NCBI GenBank assembly: GCA_027943335.1
Contig: BSBK01001873.1
Location: 1 to 64,000, forward strand
Origin: Chamaecyparis obtusa
Taxonomy: Eukaryota; Streptophyta; Pinopsida; Cupressales; Cupressaceae
Direction: 5' to 3'
Length of the DNA: 64,000 nt
Part shown: one piece after another, positions 24,481 to 40,300 of the stretch
Numbering within the stretch: position 1 is the first letter of the stretch
How the letters are laid out: the number at the start of each line of letters is the position of its first letter
The notes under the pieces: generated by a model
What the model saw: only the letters and a program-made list of their open reading frames with translations
What the model was told of the DNA's origin: nothing
The model's database searches: none
Made by a program: the position numbers and the translations under genes

Positions 24481-24889
24481 GGATATGAACATTCATGTTC
24501 CTTCACCAAAAACCTCCACCCTTAAGTGCATTCACTCCCATGCCCAGTCACTGTCCCCAACACCAGTCTATTCCTTCACCTTCTTAGCAAATAAAATAAT
24601 GATTCAACTACATGGAAATGTAAATAATAAACAAAAAAATGTATTTACTTTACTGCCCTATCCAAAACACATTCCAGTCAAGAATATGAAATTGTTGTTT
24701 CATTTACTGTTCACCTAGAGCCTCCCAATACACCTAGAGCCTCCAATATGTCAAATCGGCCATTTTCTCCCGATCCTCCCAAACAACTAAAGGAAATCTT
24801 GATTGTTTTAGATACCCTTTTGGGTTCTATAAATCCTACCCAGACCCCAAGATAGACTCCTTTGGACCATCTAGTAGATCCAATACCTT

Positions 24890-25135
24890 AGCAGTCACCA
24901 ACTATGCCTAATTCCATCACCATTACAAAGCAACTCATAGCTATATTCACTCCCCAACATCCCAACCAAGAAGAAATATTTCATAAGGTTTAAAAACAAA
25001 AAAAAATTAAGTTTTTAAGGTCTCAATACCTACCCATTCTTCTAGCCACCAAACCCTTGTTTCTAGGGTCACACAACTAGGGCCTACACAAATGGAACCT
25101 TACAACTTCTTCCAGATCAAACCAGTTGATCAAAC
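24890..25135 (-). repeat. R1 dispersed repeat, copy b
   Basis: Shares ACAAAGCAACTCATA and CCCTTGTTTCTAGGGTCACA with copy a. It ends directly against the satellite array. Between the two copies (24481-24889) I see no gene. Confidence 0.65.
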
Positions 25136-25141
25136 ACATCA

Positions 25142-28100
25142 ATATGGACCATGTTGCCGAGACCTACAATAACTTGTCTCAGTTTTCAGAGATTCAAGTT
25201 CGTTTATATTTGGCAACACATTCTCGGTCGATGTCAAAACTCGAAGTGTTGCTCAATTCAAACGACCAACATTGTGTATCTTTCCAACCGTCAGTTGTAG
25301 CATTGAACCATCTATTCCAATAGCTCCGAATGGCTAGGTAAATGCTAGTAGCAACCTCATTTGGCACATTGAGTCGCTCAAACGCCACCGACGACTCCAG
25401 GCTGAAGTGTCCCTCAAGGTCCCTTCAACATGAAAATGGTGATCGTTACGGGGCCATATCTTGGAGCTCGTGTGAGGTAGCATCGATCTATTAGGTGCTA
25501 CCAGACCGTGTTGCCAGGGCCTACAATAACCTATCTCGGTTTTCAAAGATTCAAGTTCATTTATATTTGGCAACACATTCTTGGTCGATGTCAAAACTTG
25601 AAGTGTTCCTTAGTTCAAATGACCAACATTGTGTATCTTTCCAACCATCAGTCGTAGCATCAAACTATTTGTTCCAATAGCTCTGAATGGCCGGGTAAAT
25701 GCTAGTGGCAACCTTGTTTGGCACACTGAGTCACTCAAACGCCGCCGATGACTCCAGGTCAAAGTGTCCCTCAAGGTCCCTTCAACATGAAATCAATGAT
25801 CTTTACAGGGCCATATCTCGAAGCTCGTGTGAGGTAGCATCGATCTATTAGGTGCTATGGGATTGTGTTTCTGAGGCCTACAATAACCTATCTCATTTTT
25901 TAGAGATTCAAGTTCATTTATATTTGGCAACACATTCTCGGTCGATATCAAAACTCGAAGTGTTCCTTAGTTCAAACGGCCAACATTGCGTATCTTTCCA
26001 ACCCTCAGTCATAGCATCAAACCATGTATTCCAACAACTTTGAATGGTTGGGTAAATGCAGTGGCAACCTCATTTGGCACACTAAGTCGCTTGAACGCTG
26101 TCGACAACTCTGGGCCAAAGTGTCCCTCAAGGTCCCTTCAACATGAAATCGGTGATCTTTACAAGGCCATATCTCAGAGCTCATGCGAGGTAGCATCAAT
26201 CCATTAGGTGCTATGAGACCATGTTTTTGGGGCCTACAGTAACCTATCTCAGTTTTCAGAGATTCAAGTTTGTTTATATTTGGCACCACATTCTCGGTTG
26301 ATGTCAAAACTTGAAGTGTTCCTTAGTTCAAATGACCAACATTGTGTATCTTTCAAACCGTCGGTCGTAGCATCGAACCGCCTATTCCAATAGCTCTGAA
26401 TAGCCAGGTAATCGCTAGTGGCAACCTCGTTTGGTACATAGAGTCATTCAAACACCGTCGATGACTCTGAGCCGAAGTGTCCCTCAAGGTCCCTTTAGCA
26501 TGAAATCAATGATCTTTATGGGGCCATATCTTGGAGCTTGTGCAAGGTACCATCAACTCATCAAGTGCTACGGGACCATGTTGCCAGGGTCTACAATAAC
26601 CTATCTCAGTTTTCAGAGATTCAAGTTCATTTATATTTGGCAACACATTCTCGGTTGATGTCAAAACTCAAAGTGTTCCTCAGTTCAAACAACCAACATT
26701 GCGTATCTTTCCAACTGTCGGTCATAGCATCAAACCATTTATTCCATCAGCTCTGAATGACCAGGTAAACACTAGTGGAAACCTCATTTGGCACACAAAG
26801 TCGCTTGAATGCCGTTGATGACTCTGGGATGAAGTGTCCCTCAAGGTCCCTTCAGCATGAAATCGATGATCTTTACAGGGTCATATCTTGGAGCTCATGT
26901 AAGGTAGCATCGATCCATCATGTGCTACAAGACTGTGTTTCTAGGGCATACAATAACCTATCTCAATTTTCAGAGATTCAAGTTCATTTATATTTGGCAA
27001 CACATTCTCGGTTGATATCAAAACTCAAAGTGTTCATTAGTTCAAACAACAAACATTGCATATCTTTCCAATCGTCGGTTGTAGCATCAAACCGTCTATT
27101 CCAACAACTCTCAATGGTTAGGTAAATTCTAGTGGAAACCTCATTTTCCACACAGAGTTTCTCAAATGCCGTCGATGACTCCGGGCCGAAGTGTCCCTCA
27201 AGGTCCCTTCAACATGAAATTGACAATATTTATGGGGCCATATCTCGAATCTCATGTGAGGTAGCATCAATCCGTCAGGTGCTAGGGGACTATGTTGCCA
27301 AGGCCTACAATAACCTATCTTGGTTTTCAGAGATTCAAGCTCATTTATATTTGGCAACACATTCTCGGTTGATGTCAAAACTCAAAGTGTTCCTTAGTTC
27401 AAACGGCCAACATTGTGTATCTTTCCAACCGTCGATCGTAGCATTGAACTGTCTATTCCAACAACTTTGAATGACCAGGTAAATACTAGTGACAACTTCA
27501 TTTGGCACACTGAGTCGCTCGAATGCCGTCGATGACTCTGGGCCAAAGTGTCCCTCAAGGTCTGTTCAGCATGAAATTGACAATCTTTATGGGGTCATAT
27601 CTTGGAGCTTGTGCAAGGTAGCATTGATCCATCATGTGCTACAAGACCGTGTTTCCAGGGCCTACAATAACCTATCTCAATTTTTAGAGATTCAAGTTCA
27701 TTTATATTTGGAAACACATTCTCGGTCGATGTCAAAACTCAAAGTGTTCCTCAGTTCAAATGACAAACATTGCGTATCTTTCCAACTGTCGGTTGTAGCA
27801 CCAAACTGTCTATTCCAACAACTCTGAATGGCCAGGTAAACGCTAGTGGAAACCTCATTTTCCACATAGAGTTGCTCGAATGCCGTCGACGACTTCGGGT
27901 TGAAGTGTCCCTTAAGGTCCCTTCAACATGAAATTGACAATCTTTATGGGGCCATATCTTGGATCTCGTGTGAGGTAGCATCAATTCGTCAGGTACTAGG
28001 GGACCGTGTTGCCAAGGCTTACAATAACCTATCTCAATTTTCAGAGATTCAAGCTCATTTATATTTGGCAACACATTCTCGGTTGATGTCAAAACTCAAA

Positions 28101-30408
28101 GTGTTCCTCAGTTCAAATGATCAACATTGCGTATCTTTCCAACCGTTAGTCGTAGCATTGAACTGTCTGTTTCAAAAGCTCTAAATGGCTGGGTAAATGC
28201 TAGTGACAACTTCATTTGGCACACTGAGTCACTTGAACGCCATTGATGACTCTAGGCCGAAGTGTCCCTCAAGTTCCCTTCAACATGAAATTGACAATCT
28301 TTATGGGGCCATATCTTGGAGCTCGTGTGAGGTAGCATCAATCCGTCAGGTGCTACGGGACCGTGTTGCTCGGGCCTATGATAAACTATCTCAGTTTTTA
28401 GAGATTCAAGTTCATTTATATTTGGCAACACATTCTTGGTCGATGTCAAAACTTGAAGTGTTCCTCAGTTCAAATGACCAACATTGCGTATCTTTCCAAT
28501 CGTCATTTGTAGCATCAAACTATCTATTCCAATAGCTCTGAATGGCCGGGTAAATGCTAGTGACAACCTCATTTGGCACATAGAGTCGCTCGAGTGTCGC
28601 CATCGACTCCGGGCCGAAGTGTTCCTCAAGGTCCCTTCAGCATGAAATCAATGATCTTTACAGGGCCATATCTCAGAGCTCGTACGAGGTAGCATCGATC
28701 CATTAGGTGCTACATGACCATGTTTCCAGTGCCTACAATAACCTGTCTCAGTTTTCAGATATTCAAGTTCATTTATATTTGGCAACACATTCTCGGTCAA
28801 TGTCAAAACTTGAAGTGTTCCTTAGTTCAAATGGACAACATTGCGTATCTTTCAAACTATCGGTCATAGCATTGAACCATCTATTCCAATAGCTCTGAAT
28901 GGCTGAGTAATCACTAGTGGCAACCTTGTTTGGCACACTGAGTCGCTCAAACACCACCGATGACTCTGGGCCGAAGTGTCCCTCAAGGTCCCTTTAGCAT
29001 GAAATCAATGATCTTTATGGGGCCATATCTCAGATCTCATGCAAGGTAGCATCGATCCGTCATGTGCTACAAGACTGTGTTGTTGAGGCCTACAATAACC
29101 TGTCTCATTTTTTAAAGATTCAAGTTCATTTATATTTGGCAACACATTTTCGGTCGATGTCAAAACTCGAAGTGTTCCTCAGTTCAAACGGCCAACATTG
29201 CGTATCTTTCCAACCGTCGATCGTAGCATCAAACCGTCTGCTCCAACAACTCTGAATGGCTAGGTAATCTCTAGTGGCAACCATGTTTGGCACACCGAAT
29301 CACTCGAACGCTGCCAACGACTCCGGGCCGAAGTGTCCCTCAAGGTCCCTTCAACATGAAATAAAAAATCTTTACAGGGCCATATATCAGAGCTCATGTG
29401 AGGTAGAATTGATCCATCAAGTGCTATAGGATAGTGTTTCCACGGCCTACAATAACTTGTCTCAGTTTTTAGAGATTCAATTTCATTTATATTTGGCAAC
29501 ACATTCTCGGTCGATGTCAAAACTCGAAGTGTTCCTCAGTTCAAAAGGCCAACATTGCATATCTTTCAAACTATTATTTGTAGCATTGAACCATTTGTTC
29601 CAACATCTTTGAATGGCTAGGTAATCGCTAGTGACAACCTCGTTTGGCACACTAAGTTGCTCGAACGCCACCGACGACTCCGGGCTAAAGTGTCCCTCAA
29701 GGTCCCTTCAACATGAAATCAACAATCTTTACGGGGCCATATCTCGGAGCTCGTAGGAGGTAGCATTGATCCGTCAGGTGCTATAAGACCATTTTGCCAA
29801 GGCCTACAATAACCTATCTCAATTTTTAGAGATTCAAGTTCGTTTATATTTGGCAATACATTCTCGGTTGATGTCAAAACTCGTAGTGTTCCTCAATTCA
29901 AACAACCAACATTGCACATCTTTCAAACTGTCAGTCGTAGCATCAAACCATCTATTCCAACAACTTCGAATGGCCGAGTAATTGCTAGTGGCAACCTCAT
30001 TTGGCACGCAGAGTCACTCGAACGCCGCTGATGACTCCAAGCCGAAGTGTCCCTTAAGGTCCCTTCAACATGAAATCAATGATCTTAATGGGGCCATATC
30101 TCAGAGCTCATGTGAGGTAGCATCGATCCATTAGGTTCTACGAGAATATGTTGCTAGGGCCTACAATAACCTATCTTGGTTTTCAGATATTCAAGTTCAT
30201 TTATATTTGGCAACACATTCTTTGTCGACGTCAAACTTGTGGTGTTCCTTAGTTAAAATGAGCAACATTGCGTATCTTTCAAACCGTTAGTTGTAGCATC
30301 GAACCGTCTATTCCAACACCTCCAAATGGCCGGGTAAACACTAGTGGCAACCTCATTTGGCACATAGAGTCACTCGAACGCCATCGACGACTCCAAGCCG
30401 AAGCGTCC
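25142..30408. repeat. 357-bp satellite, about 14.8 head-to-tail units
   Basis: The marker CAACACATTCTCGG (or a close variant) recurs at 25214, 25571, 25928, 26284, 26641, 26998, 27355, 27712, 28069, 28426, 28783, 29140, 29497, 29854 and 30211. Every interval is 357 bp except one pair (356 then 357). Units differ mostly by C/T and G/A changes, many at former CG sites, and all face the same way. Because 357 is 119 codons, similar open frames of up to about 112-116 residues recur on the plus strand, and others on the minus strand. The plus-strand frame ends in the same place in most units (LFQQL-stop). I treat these as satellite sequence, not genes. The array starts mid-unit near 25142 and ends mid-unit near 30408. 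Confidence 0.95.
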
Positions 30409-30419
30409 CGTGGGTACAG

Positions 30420-32880
<2,461 letters not shown>

Positions 32881-33239
32881 GTCTTACACACCACTTGTGC
32901 ATCACATTCATGTTATAATAAATTATAAATCATACAATAACAATAAACATTGATAAACATAAAAGCATAACTATAAGGCATGAGAAATTTACAAAGCATA
33001 AGACATCCACATAAACATAAATTAGTATACATCAATACACCAAACACATGAATTGCATACCTAAAACATAAAAAATATATATTCGTAGGGCATGAAGCCA
33101 AATATATATGTCCAACAATGTCATACATTGAATATATTCAATACAGTTAAACTAGCTTCCTCAAAGCCAAATGGATGTACAATGTATCACTTATACAATA
33201 TACAAAAAATATGTCCACTAATGCCATATAGGCATACAA

Positions 33240-35360
33240 TCTATATCCCTAATCTAGTCCTCTCCAGTCAGGGGAAGAAAACAAATCCCAAGCTATCTTC
33301 GATCGTCGCATCGATGGAGATGTAGTGGATGCTGTAGTCTTCCGAGTGCGCTCACTAGTCCTCCTATCTAGACTCTTCTGTAGCTCGAGCTAATAAAAAA
33401 AATTTAAGCATCAATAACTAATATACATCAAAATTGAATTATACAATGACGTAAAATTGAATATTCGCTTACCGCTAGCAAATAGTCACTATGTACATCC
33501 ACCGAAGGTGCATGCTGACGATCTGGAGTAACAAGTCCCTACAACAATGATCAAAATAATAATTTAAATACATACATGAATATCATTATAAAATTCAATA
33601 CAAACTATTAAAATAACAATTAAAATTAAGTGATCTCTTTCATACCTCAGTCAGTGCTTCAGAACTAGCTACTGCTGCAACTACTCCATGATCCAAAGTA
33701 TCATGAACATAAGGAGGAGTCTCTGATGTCAATAATTGAAAATGAAACAACAAAAGTATTATGTAGTTATCAAGATTACATATATTTTGTACAACCCTAC
33801 TAATGAACAAATGAACCTCCGTGTAGGTTCCACCGCATCCTTCGGTGTGCGGTGTCGATGTCGAAGCTCCAACATTCAACTAGTGCACATGTACATGACA
33901 AATTATAAGATAACCATTCATATAAGAACGTACTACTAACATGTTAATTATAATGCATTATTACATATATACCTGTGGACTCAATGGTGATGTCAAAAAG
34001 CTAGGTGAAAGAATATGATCACCGCAATGACCACTTTGCCTCTGGATTTTGATCATAATTTGTCTAGTAATTTAGTTATTCATTCATTTATTAATTAAAT
34101 ATAATCAAGTAAATAAAATTAGCATGCAAATAAAGATACCTCAAGGAAAGTGGCACGATGCCCTTCGCTGTCTGTTGTGAATGTTGATGGTCCACCAGTG
34201 AACTAATGCACATGCACAATAAGTTATGATACAATTATTCATATAATTACATAATAATCAAATATATTAATTAAAATGTTTTATTTGATACATACTTGTG
34301 AAATTGACGATGATGTGTAGAAGGGAACAGGAGGATCATTGCCATTGCCACCGCCACTGATACTCTTGCCCTGAATTTTGATCATAATCAATAGATACTA
34401 AATTAATTAGTTATTCTTTTATAAATGAAATATGATCAAAGAAATTTAATGAACTTGGAAATATTTACCTGTGTGTCAATGCCAAATGTCATATTTAGAA
34501 AATTATCAGTCATCATTCCAGGATCCTCTTCCTCTCTCCTCTCTCTCGCCAGTACCAAATGTGCACAAGCATCCACATGACTGACAAATATTCCCCCTTG
34601 AAGATTGACCATAGTCACCATCAACTAAAGGAGTGGCACACTGAATGAAAGTCTTTGTCAGAGCACTAATCGTGCCTAGTGTGTCTGCCTCTACATGTTC
34701 CTTCACAATGGAAGGAATACTAACATGATCCACTTGTGGCTTGCCAATAGGAACCCCAGGTGCATTAGGGTCACAATGTGCCCCTGCTCTATCAAATGAT
34801 AACCCCCCTCATCTACCCTGAGAATCTAGATAGTCAAAATAATTTGGCACCTCCTTGAGTACAAACTCGCAATAGAGTTTCCTCAAGAAATATATAGGAA
34901 CCTCATGATTGTTATAGGGAGGCGAATCAAAGACCATCCACCATCTCTCCCAAAATCTATTTTTAATGTCTTCATTTAGGCACTAATGAATTGGGAACCT
35001 CCTTGTTGTAGTTCTAAGAGTATCTGTGTCCCCTGATTTTTTAAAGAGTTTGCAAATGTCATCTTTTGTGATTTTTTTATTTTTTATGTCTGCATAAGAT
35101 AATTTATTTTCATAATATTTTTTTTTTTCTTCTCTTTTATCTTACCATAAATTAATTTGCCCACTAACTGAGCTTATGTGGGTCAAGATTGTTTCCAATG
35201 ATTTTGCAAGTCTTTCCCTTCCAGGATTTTTACCGATAGAATCTTTTAACCTCTTAATTAAAGATTCTAATTCTTTTTTCCCTCTTTCAATTTGGTTGAT
35301 CAAATTTTCTTGTGTTCTAGGAGGAGGTTTGTCGATTGGTGGAGGTAGTTGAGGTTAGGG
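33240..35360 (-). pseudogene. Decayed multi-exon gene of unknown family
   Basis: On the minus strand a first exon (about 35360-34450) reads NQIERGKKELESLIKRLKDS, then SYADIKNKKITKDDICKLFK, then RFWERWWMVFDSPPYNNHEV, PIYFLRKLYCEFVLKEVP and NYFDYLDSQGR, with several stops and a frame change near 34600. It ends at a GT splice site after TFGIDTQ. Short exons bounded by AG and GT follow at 34370-34296, 34202-34140, 34041-33973, 33879-33817, 33722-33646, 33538-33473 and 33389-33250. All are open and Ser/Thr/Pro/Gly-rich; the last, basic one reads RRTSERTRKTTASTTSPSMR. The chain of small open exons with good splice sites supports a real former gene, probably transposon-borne. I do not recognise the family. 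Confidence 0.55.
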
Positions 35361-35563
35361 AAATCAAGAGAGAGGTTTGGCATATCACTCTCTATATTTT
35401 CCTCATTTTGCTATTTTTAACTTGTAGGAAATATTTACATTGTGTATATATTTAGTTTTATTTATCTACATTGGTAAAAAAAAGTAAAAAATTAAAAAAA
35501 TAAAAATCTTTCTTGTTTGTACAAATTTTTCATTTTATTATTATTAGAAAAATATATATACAT

Positions 35564-36012
<449 letters not shown>

Positions 36013-36075
36013 GAAACATATATATTTGTATTAAAAAATCTAAATAAAAAAATAAAACAAAAAAAAAAGATAAAT

Positions 36076-36106
<31 letters not shown>

Positions 36107-36107
<1 letters not shown>

Positions 36108-36285
36108 CCCTGCAGGACAGTGATAATAGAGCCCGCGTGGGACTGTGTTATCACAGCCCCCACAAGACTGTGCTACCACAACCCGCGTGGGATTGTGGTA
36201 CCAGAGCCCCAGTGGGATTGTGAATACCATAGCCCGTGTGGGACTGTGGATACCACAGTTACCATGGTACTGTGTATTCACAAAC
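36107..36285. repeat. Minisatellite with CACAG/CTGTG half-sites, about 7 units
   Basis: Units of about 25 bp have the form AGCCCGCGTGGGACTGTG plus a 6-8-base spacer such as TTATCAC or CTACCAC. Each spacer-plus-head gives (A)CCACAG, and each unit ends CTGTG, so adjacent halves can pair. The GC-rich units stand out against AT repeats on the left and a C/A-rich stretch on the right. Confidence 0.8.
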
Positions 36286-36369
36286 CCTCCCCCCCCCCAA
36301 AAAAAAAAAAATCATAAAAGAAAAAAACCCAAACACAAAAAAGTTAAAAAAAAATGTGCAGTTAATTTT

Positions 36370-37340
36370 TTTTAATTTTTATTTTTGATAAAATTTGCAA
36401 TCGGTTTCATTATTTCAAATGTCATTTTTAAATGAGGGTTTAATTTTGTTTTTATTTTCTTTTTTGCAGGCTCTTAGCTCCTGGTCATATGGGTGACTAG
36501 GGGCTATGTTAAAACTTTAGCCCCCTCTTTCCAGGCCTGTGGTCACGTGGGGCCCAGGGGCTAAACTTCAAGGGGCTTAATTTAAGCCTCTTTCATCCTT
36601 GCAACCCATAAATGAGCTAAAATTAAGTGCACATGTTCCAAGTTGACCGTTCTTTGTAAACTTCAAACACTCATAACTTAGGCATAAAAAATCATTTTTC
36701 AACAATGTTTTTTTTAAAGTCATCAGAAAAATGCAAGGAATCTAATTTTGCAATTAGTTTTAGCCTTATACGATCTATTTGAATTGTTTTCCACACATTT
36801 TCAAATTGGGCTTAAAATTAACCTTCACATTTGGGTTTGGATTTAAAAAGAACAAGTGTCTTTTAAACCCCAAGGCCACACACATATTCTCTCCTCTCGT
36901 GCCTTCGAGTGATCTTGAGTGCACAAGAAATATGTGGTCTTGTTTTCTTTTTTAGGAGGTCTGCTTGGGGATTTGATCACCTCAATGGATGACCTCAACT
37001 CCCATGTTCTGATAGAGTATAAATAGCGGGAGGTGAATCCAAAGACACCTTTCTTGGAAGTAGAATCTTGTCACTCTTGGCTAAGGCCCAAAGAACTTTA
37101 TACCTTTGGGAAGTGAAGGTGGAGATTTGGGTTACCGTCTCCTCCCAGCTGTGTGGCATTATTCTCTTTCATCTATGGATTTGGGCCTTACGTACCTTGC
37201 ATATATCAAGGACATCCCCTAGTTGAGCTTGTATATCCTAGTTGAAGCCTCAATAGGATTGTTGGTGTGTTTGATGTGCTTGAATATTTAAAACCTTCCC
37301 CATTTGTATCCAAAAGGGGACACACCATCCAAATTAAGCC
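36370..37340 (+). repeat. Probable LTR or untranslated leader with TATA box
   Basis: GAGTATAAATAGCGGGAGG at 37013 is a strong TATA box, and the stretch lacks coding frames. It is followed by a long G-poor region typical of the LTR-element interiors in this window. No partner repeat is visible, so LTR status is inference. Confidence 0.4.
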
Positions 37341-40300
37341 TTAGCAACTATGCTTGTCTATAATTTCATTTGTTTTCTTTGCATTTTAAAATAAAAAATC
37401 CAAAAACAACCATAACATTTCAAAAATCCAAAAAAGCATAAACTTTCAAAAATCCAAAAACATAAAAAAACTTCAAAATCCAAAAAAAAATATAAAGTTT
37501 GAAAACCCAAAAACATTACAAAACTCAAAAAAATCAAAATCATTTCAGAAATAACAAAAACAATTTGTTAAGTTAGTTGTCTTTAGTCAAGCTTGCCATA
37601 TCATTTCCACATCACTTCTTCCATCTATCAACTTCATCACCTTCTTTATACTTCTTATCCTATTCAACTTCTTAATTATTCCAACTCATTCCTCCAAGTG
37701 TAATCTCTCCTAATCATCCTATTCATTCCTCTCTTCTAATCTTCCTAGTTATCATCTCCTAATCACCCATAACATCCTTAGTCATCTTTCAAATCCAATT
37801 CAATCATCCAAATCATTACTTTACATCCTTAATCATTCCTCTATTCTAATCATCCTAGTCATCAACCCTTAATCATCTTAAGCATCTTCCTTCTTAATCA
37901 TTCCCATCATCCTAATCAATTCTTCCTAGTCCTTCCTATTCTATTCTAATCCTCCTAATCATTATTCTAAGTCATATTTATCATTATAATCATTCTTCTA
38001 ATCTAATCATTCTTCTAAGTCATCTTTATCCTCTTCCTAATCATTCAATCAAGGTCATAATCTTCATCTTGGTACTCCTTCATAAATCACATCTACTTTA
38101 TTAATCCAATTTCATCATTCATTTTCCTTCTAATCTAGTCACATCATTACCTTTCTAATCTAATCCACTTGTCAACTTCATTCTAATAAAACCCTAGTTC
38201 AATCTATTTATCCTCTTCATCTAAATCAATCACCCATTCAATCCATTTAAATTCCTCCAAATATCCCTCATTTATCTTCTAAATTCATTTCATTCTAAAT
38301 TCCAATCTATATCCATATCATCTTCTAATCCAAATTTTCATAATACCTTCTACTTTGATCTTAGGAGCACAATCATTGTTTGGAATTTAATCAAATCTTG
38401 TCTTGATTGACCCATATCCAAGCATAATCAAGACTAATCAAATCAAATCTCATCTTTCATTCCTTAATCAATCTTAGGTTCAAAGATTTTAATCAAAAGT
38501 GTTACATAAACCCTCATAATTAGGAAACACATCTAATCAAATTATTGCTTTGAGAACATCAGTCTGTCTCATGTAACTAATTCCATTTATCCTATCCTAT
38601 TTTTCTTGGGATCACAAGTCCATCTCCAAGTAGAAGAAGATCATCATCCAAATCAACCCTTTGTTTGCACCATCATAAGGTCTTGTTCCACCTAGGTTTT
38701 TCTCAAACCTTCAAATCCAAAATCAAATCAAATCCAATCAATCTAATCCTTGAGGCCATGCCCTCACAATCAATCAAATCCTTAATCCAAATCAAATTAG
38801 TCAAATCTTTGAGGCCCTGCCCTCTTAATCAATCAACCTAATCAAATCAAATCAAAGTCCTTGAGGCCCTGCCCTCTCAAATAAAAAACAAAGTCAAAAC
38901 TTGCTCCTAGTCCTAAGTTCATATTTCATCCATCCTCAAATATCTCACTTCATCTACTTCTAATTCAAATCTTCATCCACATCTTCTTCTAATAAAAAAC
39001 CCAAACCTTCATTCCAACATCATGGATAAAGATTAACTTCGCACAAATCCAACCTCACATTCATCCAACTCACACACTCACCAAAACAATCCAACTCCCA
39101 CTTACCAAGACAAGCCCATATCCCCGTCTATTCCACCTCAACATGCCATATCCAATCCCAATACATCTCACATTTCTTCTCCTTCCTCTACGTTTGACAA
39201 GGGAAATCCATCTCATCCTCCCACATTTACCCAAACCCATAATCCCCATCTCTCATCCAAAACCATGCTTTTCTTTGCATGGATTGACGAGATAACAAAA
39301 AAGTATAGATCCCCACCTCTAAATCAAGCTACCCAATCTCCACAAGCCATGCACTCACCATCATTCCCTCTGATTCAAGACACACCATGATTCCTTCATC
39401 CCTCCATTCACTCAAGTTGAAGCTTCCACTTCCTCCATCCCATCACTCTCCCAAGTCCAAACATGTCAAGACCTTGTTCTAAAGCATGCTACTATAGATT
39501 CTTCTCCTCATCTAGATCTTAGCATCTCTCCATCCCATGCTTCCAATCCATCTCAAGATCCATTTATCCCTCTTAATCCTCTTCATAATCAAAATCCTAA
39601 TCAAGATCAAGACATCCCTATTATCCCATCCATTAATGAATCCCCTCTATCTCATGAACCCATCCCCTCTACCCCATCCAATGATCCCCTTCCATTTCGA
39701 GCCTTAACATCCACTTATCCTCCACTTCATAAAGATATTCCTTCTCTCCAATCCACTAATTCCCCTCCATGTCAAGATCAAATCTCTCTGTCTCATGATT
39801 CCCTCCCTTCCATTCCATTGTATGATCTTCATCCATCTCACGATCCCATTATCCCTTTTACTCCACCACATGATCCTTTTCAAAGTCAAGATCAAAGTAC
39901 CCCGTTATCTGCATGTCATGATCCTTAGCCATCTCAAGATCCTCTTATCCCTCATAATCCATCTCACGATCCTGTTATCTCCCCTAATCCCCCTCATGAT
40001 CCTAATCCTCCACAAAATTCTATCCCACCTATCAAATCCATTCACAAACCCCATACACTTGGACTCGCATCTTGTGTTGCAAATACTAAGTATCCCATTT
40101 AAGAAATAATATCTCAAGATGTTAGTACACCTTCTACTCCTTCCAAATCCCAAATTCCTCCATCCAAATCTAAACTTCCATATTCCCATCACTCGTATTC
40201 CAAATCCATTTTGGGCCCTTATGTCCAAACCTCCATCCCCCAACCCTCCAAATCTATTTTGGGCCCCTATGTACCAAGCTCCCTCCCTTCCTCAAACACC

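Noticed and set aside
25334..29671. Recurrent minus-strand and plus-strand frames of 60-116 codons
   Set aside because: All are the same satellite unit. They are listed once as a repeat, and coding origin is kept only as a hypothesis.
34506..34733. Cys-rich peptide ICQSCGCLCTFG as a zinc motif
   Set aside because: It lies in a frame that does not lead into the splice donor. The alternative frame (LVLARERREEEDPG ... FGIDTQ) fits the exon border better.
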